Below are positions 47,271 to 59,007 of a stretch of 64,000 nt of DNA, piece by piece (positions within the stretch are counted from its first letter, which is position 1; each line of letters starts with the position of its first letter). The notes beneath the pieces were generated by a model. That model had not been told where the DNA came from and searched no databases. It was given only the letters and a program-made list of their open reading frames with translations. Source of the stretch: Ampelocalamus luodianensis (lineage: Eukaryota; Streptophyta; Magnoliopsida; Poales; Poaceae); the NCBI GenBank assembly GCA_036346255.1, contig CM070629.1, forward strand, positions 48,978,916 to 49,042,915, written 5' to 3'. The position numbers and the translations under genes are program-made.

Positions 47271-49499
47271 TGTAACAGCCCAAATCTGGGTTTGTGTTTC
47301 AAATATAAGAAAATGTGTAGAAATTAAAACTTTTCTTGCATCTTGAAGTTTTTGAGCTTTTCTGCAATTCTTGTAAAGGAATTATGGGAAATCAAAAACC
47401 CAAACCTCCAAATTGACTATAGTCATGACCCTTCTTTTCCAACCCTTGTCAAACCTAGTGATCACCCACTGGAAATAATCTTCCTGGTTCTAAGGATGTT
47501 GTGTGACCCATCTGAAAAATTTCACAATCTTTAGAAATTGTTTGAATATTTTAAGAGGCAGTCAAACGAGTTGGACCTTTGGTCAAACCCTAACTAAGAA
47601 CCTTGAGAAATTTTTGGAGAAAAATGCTCAGCATGAAAACCTCTGGAAAATTTATGCAAGGTTTATCCTGGAATTAGTAACCTCCAGTTAAAATTTCAAA
47701 AATTTTGGAGTTAGTTTGCTATCTCTAAAAATTCCCCAAAGTTTTTAGCCCATTTCTAAAACCCTATGTCAAAGTTGTTGGACTTGAGTCGGGCTTGAGC
47801 CCAACCTCTATTTTTGGTGCGACCCAACTATCTCAGCGCCACCCCGAGCCCTCCTCAACGCATGTTGGATCTCAGCCGCTGGATCCCCATCGGGTGGTCC
47901 ACATTGCCGTGAACGTTTGGACTACCCGAACGCGCCACTCATGGTCAACCATTGGATCTTCATCGTGCCGCCCACTTTTGTTTGGACCTCCTCTTGTTAA
48001 GACCACCCTAGGTCGTCCTCAAAGACCTCCTCCAGGACCACCTTGAAGACCACCTCAGACCACCTTTGGCGTTTTGCAAAGACCACCCCGTTGGTATTTT
48101 GCAAAGATAACCCTCCGGACCACCTCTCAGACCACCCATGGCGACCACCTTGTTAGCGCCTAGGAGGTCGTGGGCCGCCCATTTTCATATCAGTGTTTCA
48201 GATCTCATTGAACGGTTGGACCTCCAAACAATTCTTTAAATCTGGGCCCTCCGTTTCAAATCCAACCGTCAAGACCTCCCCAATTCGGTCCCAACGCTTA
48301 ACCCCAACCGTTATATTCCTTGGCCAGTTCACTTGGGATTTCTCACTGGTTGGTGGGCCCTCACCACACCTGTTCTTCTCCTTCCTCGTGCACGAGCGCC
48401 ATGGCAGAGGAGCAGAGCCTTGTCACATCCCACTCGTCCCCTTCAATGGCTCCTTTGCTGCTAAGCATTAAATATGCGCGAGAGCTTTGCCCCGAAGTCT
48501 TCCTTTTACCTGCCCCTGTCATTTCAAGTACGTCCATGGCAGGACCTTTGGCTCAGTGCACCCGTGGGGCACTGCCATTGTTTCTCCTTGCTCTCCGGCT
48601 TTAAAAGGGCCCTGAGGTCCTCCTTAGGTTCTTTTAGACACTACCGTGCCACTCTGGCTCTCCTCTCTATTGCTTGAGCTCAAGCACCCCAAGAACTCCT
48701 TTTTGACATTGCCAGACCTTAAAGCTCCTCAAGGACATCCGAGCTCCAGTGGTTCAATTGAAATTCTTGGCATATCAACTTGTTCTTTTGGTCAGCTCGA
48801 GCAATTCCCTAACTTGTTTTGTTTGATCCTCAGACAAATTGTCAAACTTGGGGACTTGCTCTTTGTCGGCCAAACTCACCCTTTTCTTCCTCAGTGCCGG
48901 TAAGCATCTCACCCTTTCAATTATATGCTCATGGACCTTCTATGGGCTATATTGAAGTTATCCTTACTCTAGTTCATTTCCTTTTTGCTCAGACCTCCCT
49001 ACCTCCATCATCTTCCCCAACTCCGGCAAGTTACTTGGTCGTCAGAGCTCCTCCGACGATCTCCTTGCCTCCCCCGTCCTCAGGTAACCTCTTATTAGTC
49101 CCTAGTGGCTTGTGCACCTACTTCTTAGAACATTGCGGAGCTCATTTTGCTTTTTCGGGTTTTGCCGCATTTGTTGTCATTGCCTCTCTCCGGCTCGCCG
49201 GCGTCCTAGGTCACCGCTGCCGTCGTTAGTGGTCCCAGTGGGTGCACCATGCTATTATGCGCTTAGGGGTGCCCTTGGTTCACGCCGACGTGGTCCACAT
49301 TGCCGGCGGTGAGCTCTTCTTTGCCCTCGGGTTTTTGTCGGACGACGTCGGCACTTTGCGTTGTCAAGTTAAGACAAGAATCTGAGCATTAAATGCTAAT
49401 CATAGTTAATCTTTGGCTAGCACGTTATGGCTGTCGGAAATGGCTCTCGTGTCGCTTACATGTGGGCTGCGTTTTCTATTGTCGTACGTTAAACCACCT

Positions 49500-50350
49500 G
49501 CTTGACAACCCCCAGGACCTCCTAGATTAGATCTCAACCGTTAAAGATCTCTTGGAGGTTAGATCTTAACCGTAGGATCTCCCTCACAAAACTTTAGTTG
49601 CCAGGACCTCCCCTAGGTTTGATCCTAGCCGTTAAGAACCTCCTCGGGTTAATCTTGGCCGTTGGGATCGTTTCTGTGCAAAAGGTCACCCCGTGGTCAT
49701 TTTTGCAAGAACCACCCTCCAGAGCACCCTCTGGGTTCTCTTTGTTGAAAGACCTCCCGTAGGTGTTTCGCAAAAACCACCCCTGAACCACCCTTGGGGT
49801 CCCCTTTGCAAAAGACCACCCCTTGGTCTTTTGTAAAGAAAACCTCAGGACCTCCCCTTTCCGCAGATCTTAACCCTTAGGACCACCCCGGGAAGATCTT
49901 GACCATTCAGGACCTCCTAGTGGAGATCTGAGCCGTTCCAGACCTCCCCTCTGTTAAACGTCATCCTTAAGGATCTCCCCGAGCAAATCTCGACCGTTTA
50001 GGACCTCTCCTGTGAGATCTTAACCGTCGGGACCTCCCTCCGTCTAGACCGCTACCATTAGGACCTCCCGCGTATAGATCTTGACCGTTAAGAAATCCTC
50101 TGTGAGATATTAGCCATCGGGACCTCTTTCAGTTCGATCTTGGCCGTTCGGACCTCTCCTGAGTGAATCTGAGCCGTCCAGGCTCTTCTCGATTAGATCG
50201 TATTGCCCAGGATCTCCCTCGATGAAATCTTAGACGTTCAGAACCTCCCCCTGGAGATCTTGACCGTCTAGGACCTCCCCTTGTCAATCTAACCTTTAGG
50301 ACCTCCCGTGTTGACCTCGACTGTTAGATCTAGATCTAACGGCCTAGACC
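49500..50350 (+). repeat. Expanded degenerate ACCGTT/GGACCTCC array
   Basis: About twenty imperfect units of 35-40 bp with the core AGATCTT(A/G)ACCGTT followed by (A)GGACCTCCC, in the upstream half of the solo LTR. The related array in the gypsy-3 LTRs has only about seven units. Confidence 0.8.
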
Positions 50351-50970
50351 TCCTCAGCACATTAGGCGTTCTAGTGAGTCAAGTCCTCTTTTGCCGTTTA
50401 TTTTGAGATTTGCGGCCCAGATCTCTGTTGCGTTCGGCCCTCCGAAGGTTAGTGCGCTCTGAGCCCTCCATCTTTAGATCAACGGTCCAGGTTGATTGGG
50501 GCGTTCGCACCTCCGAACGTCCTGATGGTTGTGAACCGTTGGATCTTGATCCAACGGTGAGCTCTTTTGGGCGGCGCGTGCGCTGTTTTTTCCAATACGT
50601 GTGGGCCGTTAGATCGGATCTCAACAGCCCACGTCTGTCCATGTCTTTTCGTTTTTGATCAGTTTGTCTTAAATTCGGTAAGCTTTTTTTTGCCAACTGA
50701 AAATAGTTTTTAAAACTTCAAAAATTCATAACTAATTCATTTTAGCTCCTTTTTAGATGATTCCTGTTGGGTTAAATTTCTGTTCAACTAAACTTTAATC
50801 CAAAAATATGTTTAGGTGCTGTTCTGTAGCAGAAAATGGGATAAACTGTATTAACTTGTTTTAATATAAAATATTGTCTAGAAACTCATTAAAACTTGAA
50901 AAATGTATAAGTAATTCATTGTGATTCCAACCTGGGCAAACTAAAATGTGTTAGTTTCCTCTGTTAATAT

Positions 50971-52410
50971 TAGGGGTGGGAATGGATCAGGCCGGCCCAA
51001 TGGACCACCGATCCGCCCCACAATATTCGGCCAAATGGGCCAGAGGTTCGATCCAAATCAAAATCAACGCGAAAGTCTGGGTAACCTGATGCTCCGTCGG
51101 ATCGAGCGGATCGACCCTAAGGCTCCTCCCCTAGTCCCGGTCGCAATAGGCGCCCATCTCCCTACCGTCCTCCGCCCTCCTCCACCCCGACCCTCTCGCT
51201 CCCTCCCAACCACCTTCCGCCGCCGCCGATGACACCGCGCTCTCCCCTCCTGCCCCTCCTCCCGAAACCCCCCCGCTCCTCTCCCCCTCCGAGTCGCCAT
51301 CAGCACCGGCCCACTCGCATTCCGCCGCTCTTTCTCAGGCCCCTGTTGCCGACAAGGGCGACGATAGCAAGGACAAGGACGGGGACAACAAGAAGGAGAA
51401 GGAGCACCTGTCCTCGGCGGCTGCCCCCCACGGGGAGGAGATCAAGGCCGGCATCGGCGGCGGGCACACTGTCGACGCGGACGAGTCGGAGAGGCACGAG
51501 GGCGAGATGAACGGCAGCAAGAAGGCCGCCGTGGTGGTCGGCGCCTTCACGGCTGCCGCGGTGGTGGGTCTGGCTGCCGTCGTCTGGAGGAAGCGTCAGG
51601 CCAACATTCGGCACTCTAGGTACGCCGACTACTCCGCGCACCTCGAGCTCGATTGATGTTCACTCATGTGGGAATTGGAGATATATAGTACAGTCATCAT
51701 ACGATATGACGTCGTACCACTGTGGAGATGAGATAGAAGATGCGTCCATTCCATGGCCGTGTGGTTCTGTGATGTGTCCATGTATCCTTCTTGATCGATC
51801 GATCGATGTTAGATTCTTCATTCTTTCTTGCTGTTGATTCTTTGGTGGTGTCGAGAGGAATAACGGTGATATTGATATTAATCTGGGATGACCATAAACT
51901 TGTTTTTGTATACATTGGTAGTAGTACTTCTACGATATACAATCATTGTTACTCCTAAATTTGATTGGATTCAAATGAGATCGATGATGAGTGCATTGGT
52001 ATGAACAGATCCAGATCCGAGAAGCGGCAGCAGATCTCTCTTCGTGGTTGTTGCACTGAGATCTAGGTGCGGGAGCATCAAACTACCACAGTTTGGACAG
52101 AAACACACTATTTTGCTAATAGGTTCAGCGCGATGGACATTTCTATTGCTAGCAGAGCCAGACCATCTGTATTTGTTCCTTTTAATTTGGACAGTGGTGG
52201 AGGACATTCTTGTGATAGGCTGATAGTTTGGGATGTAATGTAAAGAGAGAAACATGCTAATACTTCCTTAAAGGTTCAACCCTTAAGATCCATTGGAGCA
52301 TTAGGGTTACTGTAGCTGCTCCAAATGGAGCAACCCTTAAGATCCATTCCACGCTCTGGTAGCATGGGTTAGGGGCGGGTCGCACCTGCCCCTAACCACG
52401 CCCATCCCTA
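50971..52410. mobile_element. Non-autonomous hAT element carrying a host gene fragment
   Basis: Ends are TAGGGGTGGGAATGG and, read inward from the right, TAGGGATGGGCGTGG, 12 of 15 identical. A perfect 8-bp TSD GTTAATAT lies at 50963-50970 and 52411-52418, the hAT signature size. Length 1440 bp. It encodes no transposase; the GC-rich interior is a captured gene fragment (51150-51656) with its 3' flank. Confidence 0.88.
51150..51656 (+). pseudogene. Captured C-terminal fragment of a single-pass membrane protein gene
   Basis: A 168-codon frame is open from a stop at 51147 to TGA at 51654. It has no ATG near its start, so the original 5' part was not captured. The predicted chain has a proline/serine/alanine-rich start, a charged segment (KGDDSKDKDGDNKKEKE), a hydrophobic membrane span (AVVVGAFTAAAVVGLAAVVW) and a basic tail (RKRQANIRHSRYADYSAHL). 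G+C content is far above the flanking LTR. The tail style 'NIR.SRYADY' recalls conserved plant membrane proteins of unknown function, but I cannot name the family. The overlapping ATG frame at 51229 reads arginine-rich nonsense and is rejected. Confidence 0.6.
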
Positions 52411-52445
52411 GTTAATATGTGTCAGCATAGAATGTGTTTCATGTA

Positions 52446-53344
52446 TGATGAGGACATCACTCCTTCGGATACACGCACTACACAAAATCCTTTAGATCCA
52501 GTTGGTAAACTACAAGGTCCTATGACAAGAGCTCGTGCACGTCACTTAAATTATGAGGTGAGCTCGTTTCTAGGTGCTAATAATTTATCTATGCAGAATG
52601 GTATACTACCTAATAATTGTGATCTTTTGTTACTTAGGAATAATGGATCCCCAAGGTCTACGACCAGGTCTATAAGCCTTACGACAAGTCCTGCCAGCGC
52701 TACGACCAAGTCTCAAGATCCTCGACTAGGTTCGCCATAGGTTCGCCAGCGCTACGACCAGACCAGCCAGCGCTACGACCAGGTCTCAAGCTCCTCGATA
52801 AGATTCGCCAGCGCTACGACCAGACCAGCCAGCGCTACGACTAGGTCTCAAGCTCTACGACCAGTCTTTAGGTGCCGCGACACCGTTTTGGGCCTAATAG
52901 GGCCTTGTAAGCGTGTCGGGGTCAAAGCCTAGGTTGTGTACGCCTCTCCCCATGGTCGCACAACCCTAGGTCAACCCCCTCACGTCCCCCCTATATATAT
53001 ACAATAGCTGCCACAGTTTAGGGTTGGGTTTTTCTTAGAATTATTCTGCCACTTGCAGTTTCGCCGTTGTACGGTTTGAGGAACCCCACTTTGTTGATCT
53101 TTATTCATATTCGCAATACAAATCAGATTGCATCTTCCTTGTTCTTGTGAGTTGCTTCGATTGCTTGCAGGAACAATAACCCTCGTGGTAAGGTCGATCG
53201 CGTGCAAGCGTGGTCGATAACGACAGTCGTGTGGGTGTAGCGAATTGCGAGGCGATGATCTGCTGGTCGAAAGCCTTAAAGCGTCAACGTCCCCACGACG
53301 AAATCAATCGACCCTATCGGAAGATCGGGACACCGTAGCCATCA
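52446..53344 (+). mobile_element. CRM-like LTR, second copy
   Basis: It starts TGATGAGGACATCAC and ends CCGTAGCCATCA, 899 bp, then GTTGGTATCAAAGCG resembling a mutated tRNA-Met primer site (53347). It encodes the polyprotein tail GPMTRARARHLNYEVSSFLG near 52516-52575. TATATATATA at 52992 is its likely TATA box. Leader sequence continues to about 53640, so the copy is 5' LTR plus leader without gag. Confidence 0.7.
52992..53001 (+). promoter_or_regulatory. TATA box of CRM-like LTR
   Basis: TATATATATA in a CCCCCC-preceded context, about 350 bp before the LTR end. Confidence 0.5.
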
Positions 53345-54257
53345 GTTGGTATCAAAGCGAAGGTTGCCCGTTAGGTAATCTCGTTTATCCCCTTTTGTTA
53401 GTTGTTTCCATCACCTAGAGTCCAGAAAATTGCCCCACAAAAAGTTTTAGATCTTAGTTTTTCCGCTGTCCAAACCACGTTGTGCCTTTCACAATTTTGT
53501 TTTCAGTATTCGCGTTGTTGAGTTCGAGTCCATCGTCGGTGTCTTTGTTGCTGGTCTAGTCGTCGTGATCTAGTTTCTAGCGTCGAGTCTTTGCTGTTTT
53601 GGTCATCGTGTATCTCGGCTTGTCCTTTGTCGTAGGTCTTAGATCTTTCTGGAAATTTAATTTGAATTTTCAGGCTCAAAGAAATTGTTTAGGCCATATC
53701 TTTTGCATACTTAATCCAAATCAAATGATTCTTGTTGCTAAATTTGTCCAAACTCATTTTTTTCCTGTTGTATAAATTTCATGGATTTTGGAGTACTTTG
53801 GATTTTGAGTCTTTCTCGGTGTTCGTCGTTTTTATTGGAATTTTCTCGTTCTTGCGATAGGTTCCGAAGAAATTATTGATTGCGTGAGTGTTCCTCTGCA
53901 GCAAGAAAGTGATCTACAACAAGGCAAGCAGATGTAGCATCATTTGATCATATTGCTCCTATTACTTTTAAATTCTAATATCTTGTTTGCAAAAACTAAG
54001 TATGCATGCTTTTTTTGTGTCAAAGTTAATTTTGTCGTATAGAGGTAGTTAATCCCATTGCATAGTTTTCCTGAAATTGTTCACCCCTGCCACAACCCTA
54101 AGTTATTATCCTCACTGGTGAATTAGAGTCCGGTGAATGATTTATGGTCTTTTATTGTCTTTGCGATGTGATGCTTAGCAATGCTTAGTTACCGGTAGAA
54201 TTAGACGGTTATCGACTTAGTCGATGACCTTGATCACACAAAAACTTGTTATTACTT

Positions 54258-55590
54258 ATATTCTATACCCTTGTGCCTTGTTTATTTGTGAAAACTAAAA
54301 CTGAAAACAAAATAATTTGGACTTGGGCACAATGGTAAGATGGTGTGCTTTTGGGTGTGACTGGAATGGTGCCCGGGTCATTAAGGACCGAGTTACTTGC
54401 GCCATCGTACTGAGCATTTTGCGTGCTAACCACACTAGAGGGAAATGGGACCTCTCTTGACTTAGTACTTTGGCGTGTGTTAGCCTTGAGTCGCAGGGGG
54501 TCGCAGGAGGGATGGTGTTGGGAGCATTATAGTTGTCTAAAGGCTTTACCCCTATAGGGTAGTTGACTTTCGGCTTTACAATGTAAGCATATGGGTTCCT
54601 ATCCATACGAGCGGCTCGTAGTTGATACACAATATTGGAAACGTCTCGTAAGACTTAGTCGTGCTGGCATACCTTCGGAAGTGTGCTTATTGTGGCAAAA
54701 AGGCGGTCTGAAGTGTGGGTACATTGGCACACCCCTATAGGGTTAAATCTATTCGAATAGCCTCATCCTAGGTTATGGACACGCTTGAGGAGGTCTTTCA
54801 AGAGTTAGACTACAACCTTTTTAATTAAAACTTGATGTGGGTGGTACGAATGGGTAATTCGTGCTATTGTTGTGATGGCTATTGGGTTAGTCATCTCCAG
54901 GATGTCTTTATGTTTATTATGATTTTATGTTCAGCCTTTGTGCTATGTTTAATTGTGAAAACTAAAACTGAAAACAAAATGATTTGGACTTCGGCACAAT
55001 GGTATGTTGGTGTGCTTTTGGGTGTGACTGGAATGGTGCCCGAGTCAACAAGGACCGAACATCTTGTTACACTAAACCAAACATTTTTGCGTGCTAACCA
55101 CACTAGAGGGTATGGGACCTCTCTTGACTTAGTACTTTGGCGTGTGTTGGCTCCGAGTCGCAGGAGGTTGTAGGAGGGAAGATGTTGGGAGCATGGTAGT
55201 TGTCCGAAAGCTTTACCCCGGGTGGGTAGTTGTCTTTCGGCTTTACCATGTAAGCGTATGGGTTTCTATCCATACGAGCGGCTCGTAGTCGATACATAAT
55301 ATTGGAAATGTCTCGTAGGACTTAGCCGTGCCAGCATACCTTTGGAAGTGTGCTAATCATGTGGCTTAAAGGCGGTCTAAAGTGTGGGTACATTGGTACA
55401 CCCCTGCAGGGTTTGATCTATTCGAATAGCCTCGTCCTAGGTTATGGACACGCTTGAGGAGGTCTTTCAAGAGTTAGACTACAACCTTTTTAATTAAAAC
55501 TTGATGTGGGTGGTACGAATGGGTAATTCGTGCTATTGTTGTGATGGCTATTGGGTTAGTCATCTCCAAGATGTCTTTATGATTATTACT
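54258..55590 (+). repeat. 667-bp tandem duplication in solo LTR
   Basis: Two head-to-tail units (about 54258-54924 and 54925-55590) share long near-identical stretches, including the palindrome CTATTCGAATAG (54749 and 55418) and GATGTGGGTGGTACGAATGG (54834 and 55502). The corresponding single-copy region is in the gypsy-3 LTR at 44500-45250. Confidence 0.88.
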
Positions 55591-56079
55591 TATTGTCTCG
55601 TTGTTATTTATGCAAATAAAATTCAGATTGTTAAAACTGCCTTCAAACTCTTACTTATTGCAAATAAAGTCCGCTTTATGCTGAAAATTAACCTTGAGCC
55701 TTCTCCTTTGATTAAAGCCTGCATGTAGTAGTATCTAGGTTTGTTACTCGTAAGTCTTGCGAGTACATTTTTGTACTCATTTATATTGCTTATTTGTTGC
55801 AGAGGAGGTTGATCCCCAAGGGATTGACTTTTGTGAGTTTTGCTGCGGTGTGGACGACTAGCTTGGCGGCCCGGTCGGATTGTGTTGGACCGGAAAGGCG
55901 ACTAGAGGGGGGGGGTGAATAGGAGCACGCTCAACTTTTTTACCAACGATCGAATTTAATACGAATCTCACTCCAATAGCTATGAAAGCTATGAAGATCA
56001 ATCAATCAAGCACAGCAGAAGACTTGTATTAAATCCAATCAAAACCCCAAGGCAAAACCTACAAAAACTCTTATCACCA

Positions 56080-56275
56080 AGTCTCGGGCGGTCTGACCGC
56101 TCAGAAATCGGTCTGACCTTTGGAATCGGTATGACCTCTCAATACATGGGCGGTCTGACCTCTCAGAAATCGGGTCGAATATTTTGCCTAGCGGTCAGAC
56201 CTCTCACACGGGCGGTCTGACCGATTTGCCTAGCGGTCTGACCTCTCAGGTGGGCGGTCTGACCTCTAGCACGAT
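56080..56275. repeat. CGGTCTGACC motif cluster 1
   Basis: About eight CGGTCTGACC or close variants spaced 15-40 bp apart, several followed by TCTCA. Confidence 0.85.
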
Positions 56276-56847
56276 GAACAGGAAAATCAGCCCGAAAAAC
56301 CGAAACGCAAATTGATCTAACTTTTGATTCGTGCGTCCAAACTTCGTGAAATTTGACACACACCTTCCTAAGGATGTCAGGAACCTATTCCAAGCAACGA
56401 TCGTGATGATCCTTGCCAAGATTCTGACCTTTTCCCGTTTGAGCGAAGTTAGGTCAAAAACCGAGTCAAAACGAAAATATGATCTTGAAACTTGCTCGTG
56501 GGTGGTTGATGATCTTGATGATCCTAGATGTATTCCCACACGTCACAGCAACCTAGATCACGTCCAGAAACCACGCAAAAACTCGCGGATCAAAGAAATA
56601 CTCAAATCATCAAATAGAGAGAAAGAAAGCAAATGAACTCATCTTGAAGAAACTTTCTTTGGATTGATTTGATATGGTATTGGTTTACAGCCACTCCATC
56701 AATGGAGGACAAAGACTCAATACATGAGCACGAAATCAAATCCAACTCTCTAGAACCCTAGAGCCTCCACTCTTTTCTCCTCCCCTAACAACACAAATTA
56801 GGGTTTTAGATATCTAAGGGTTAAGGGGGTGCAGCCACCTCCCTCCT

Positions 56848-56857
56848 CTATTTATAG
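56848..56857 (-). promoter_or_regulatory. TATA box of solo LTR
   Basis: CTATAAATAG on the minus strand, between the two motif clusters of the solo LTR. Confidence 0.45.
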
Positions 56858-56939
56858 TTGAGACTTAGGGTTTCTAATAGAGTCTCCCTAATGGGCTCCC
56901 GTTAAGGCCCAAAACACACGGGCCGACGTCTTAAGTGGC

Positions 56940-57335
56940 AAACCGGCCGATCGCCACCCTTGGCGGTCGGCCGATCCATCGCCGGCCCGATCGCCAACAA
57001 GGCGGTCGACCGCCACCAAAGGACTTGCCAAAATTTCAACACCAAATCGCAACCTCTCGAAATTTAAAACGAATAGAACTTTTGATCGAGGCTCCAAAAA
57101 TTATGGGACCAAGTGCAGTAGAAACTCCTCACTTGCCTACACCCTCTATTTTTGGCCCAGCCTCAAACTCCAATGCCACTCAACTTGCCGGTCCGACCGG
57201 TCATCAGACGCCGGTCAGACCGCTACCCAAACGGTCGGACCGCCGACCTGGCCGGTCAGACCGCCAGTCCAAAACACCCGAGGCATGGGCGGTCTGACCG
57301 CCACCAAGGCCGGTCAGACCGCTTGAGACCTGACA
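56940..57335. repeat. CGGTC-GACCG motif cluster 2
   Basis: GGCGGTCGGCCGATC-type words at 56940-57015, then about seven CCGGTCAGACCG variants at 57190-57330, mostly the reverse complement of the cluster-1 form. Confidence 0.8.
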
Positions 57336-57768
57336 GAACCTGAACTTTGCCGAAAACTCGTATTTCCGCAATCCTTCAACGTCATTGCCAATTGTCACAT
57401 CATCCTACGATCATGAGCATATCCCCATGATATCCACAGATTGCCTTGTGGGTATATGACAAACCGGTTGGCTTTTGTTTATAGCCATCTTAAGGCATTT
57501 TGCTTCCGCTGTTTAGTAACTATGTTAGCTTGTTCTTGGCCAGTCGGCTTCTCTTTTGTAATAACTATTATGTATGTCCTTTGCTTGGAAAGCTTTAGTT
57601 TTGGTCTGTGTGTTGTATGGAATTGATGCAATGTTTTGTAAAAAGGTGTGTATACTGCAATTCTGGGAAGTATACATTTTTCTGAGACACGGTATATTTT
57701 GTTTGTGATGCTAGAGTCAATGGAACGCTAAGCATTACAAGCTAAATAAACCGGGGTCTCACAACTGG

Positions 57769-59004
57769 CGCCGCAGGGAGCTTGCTCCGTACGTCAATGG
57801 TGAAAAGGGGGCTCTCTGGTGTTTGAGCTCTAACAAGCAGAGAGAGGGCTAGGGAACCCAAGGTGGTGCTGAAAAGAATCCAAGGAGGAGCTCTAGGCTA
57901 TTTATAGCTGGAGGAGCAACGGTGGAGCAAGGACCAAGCCTTAATGGTGGACAAGCCCTAAAGCACTGCCAAGGCGAAAAAGAGGAAGTGAACAGGTAAA
58001 GACCACGACTTTGAGGGCCAAACAGTGACAAGAGATGAAAACGGGGTTTAGAGACATTGACGAGGACACAACAGAGGTGACAAGGCTCTGCTCCTCTGCC
58101 ATGGCGCACGCGTGCACGGGCTGAGGATGATGACCAGGTCCAGAGGGGGTCCCACCTGTTAGCGACACCAACTCAAAGTGGCCCGAGTCAAAACACACAA
58201 GTGGGTTGAGCTGAGTCAAAAGTCCCAAGCCCGAACTCTTGACGGTCAGATCAGAAATGGACGGCCACGATTGAAAGAGGTGTTCGGAGGTCCAAACCTT
58301 CCATCAAATCTGGGCGGTCCAAAGGAAAAGAACGGTCAACATTGAGGCGGACGAAGGGGTGGTCCGAACGTTCCCAGCGAATGTGGACGGCCCGATGGGA
58401 ATCCAACGGATCTCAAGGCTTGCACGTTAGAAGAGCTAGTTTGAGCGCGCTGAGAGGGTTTGGTCCAACCAAGTGAGTCGAGTTCGACTCGAAACCAACA
58501 GCAGAGTTGACTTAGGGTTAGAAATAAGCTGAAACTTAGAAAGATTTTTAGAGGTAGCAAACTAACTCTAAAAATTCTAAAATTTTTACAGGAGCTTTCT
58601 AACTCTAGGATTGACCTTTTATAAAATTTCCAGAGGCTTTTATGCAAAGCATATTTCCCTAGAAATTCTTTAAGGTTCTGAGTTAGGGTTTGACCAAGGG
58701 TCAATAGGTTTGACTGGCCTCTTAAAATATTCAAATAATTTCTAAAAATTGTAAAATTTTTCAGAGGAGTCACACAACATCCCTAGAACCAAGAAAAATT
58801 ATTTCCAGAGGATGATCACAAGATTAACCAGAAGAGTTTTCAAAGGGTCAAGACTTAGGTTAAAAGAGGCTTGTGATTTTGAATTTCCAAAATTCCTTTA
58901 CAAGAATTTTTGGAACATTCAAACAACAACAAGATGGAAGAAAAGTTTTAATTTCTTCTCATTTTATTTCATTTGAAACACAAACCCAGATTTGGGCTGT
59001 TACA
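57769..59004 (-). mobile_element. 3' LTR of gypsy element 3 (upstream part)
   Basis: On the minus strand the LTR starts TGTAACAGCCCAAATCTGGG at 59004 and runs down to the solo-LTR insertion at 57769, joining 47265 after one TSD copy is removed. It carries a minus-strand TATA box at 57898-57907. Confidence 0.85.
57898..57907 (-). promoter_or_regulatory. TATA box of gypsy-3 3' LTR
   Basis: CTATAAATAG on the minus strand; the same box is at 63937-63946 in the 5' LTR. Confidence 0.6.
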
Positions 59005-59007
59005 AAA

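Larger units (their letters stand above)
55883..57438 (-). mobile_element. Solo LTR inserted in the solo LTR
   Basis: It reads TGTTGGACCGG...TATCCACA on the plus strand with a perfect 5-bp TSD GATTG at 55878-55882 and 57439-57443, and is 1556 bp. The uninterrupted target (GATTGCC) is preserved in the related LTR near 44240. A minus-strand TATA (56848-56857) and the CTATTCACCCCCC end near 55920 suggest minus orientation. It holds two clusters of CGGTC-GACCG palindromic words. Confidence 0.85.
47271..57763 (+). mobile_element. Solo LTR (gypsy) inserted in gypsy-3 LTR, itself carrying three insertions
   Basis: It starts TGTAACAGCCCAAATCTGGG and ends GGGGTCTCACA. Perfect 5-bp TSD ACTGG at 47266-47270 and 57764-57768. 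It is a diverged relative of the LTR it sits in, opposite orientation. No gag or pol of its own family is present, so it is a solo LTR. Foreign segments inside: hAT element 50971-52410, CRM-like fragment about 52419-53640, solo LTR 55883-57438, plus an internal 667-bp tandem duplication. LTR sequence proper is about 6.3 kb including that duplication. Confidence 0.85.

Noticed and set aside
50379..50696. 105-codon minus-strand charged open frame
   Set aside because: Lies within the LTR repeat region; charged composition follows from the GATCT/ACCGTT repeats and no domain is visible.
51229..51510. 93-codon ATG frame in the hAT cargo
   Set aside because: Arginine/proline-rich and out of frame with the segment that has charged linker, membrane span and basic tail; the latter frame ends naturally at 51656.
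56080..56275. Regular CGGTCTGACC repeats as a CRISPR-like array
   Set aside because: Short palindromic words with irregular spacing, variable flanks and no unique spacers, in a plant LTR.
57768..57790. TGGCGCC-like primer-binding site after the LTR end
   Set aside because: ACTGG is the TSD of the solo LTR and CGCCGC is interior sequence of the gypsy-3 LTR; the same sequence occurs uninterrupted at 63804 in the other LTR.
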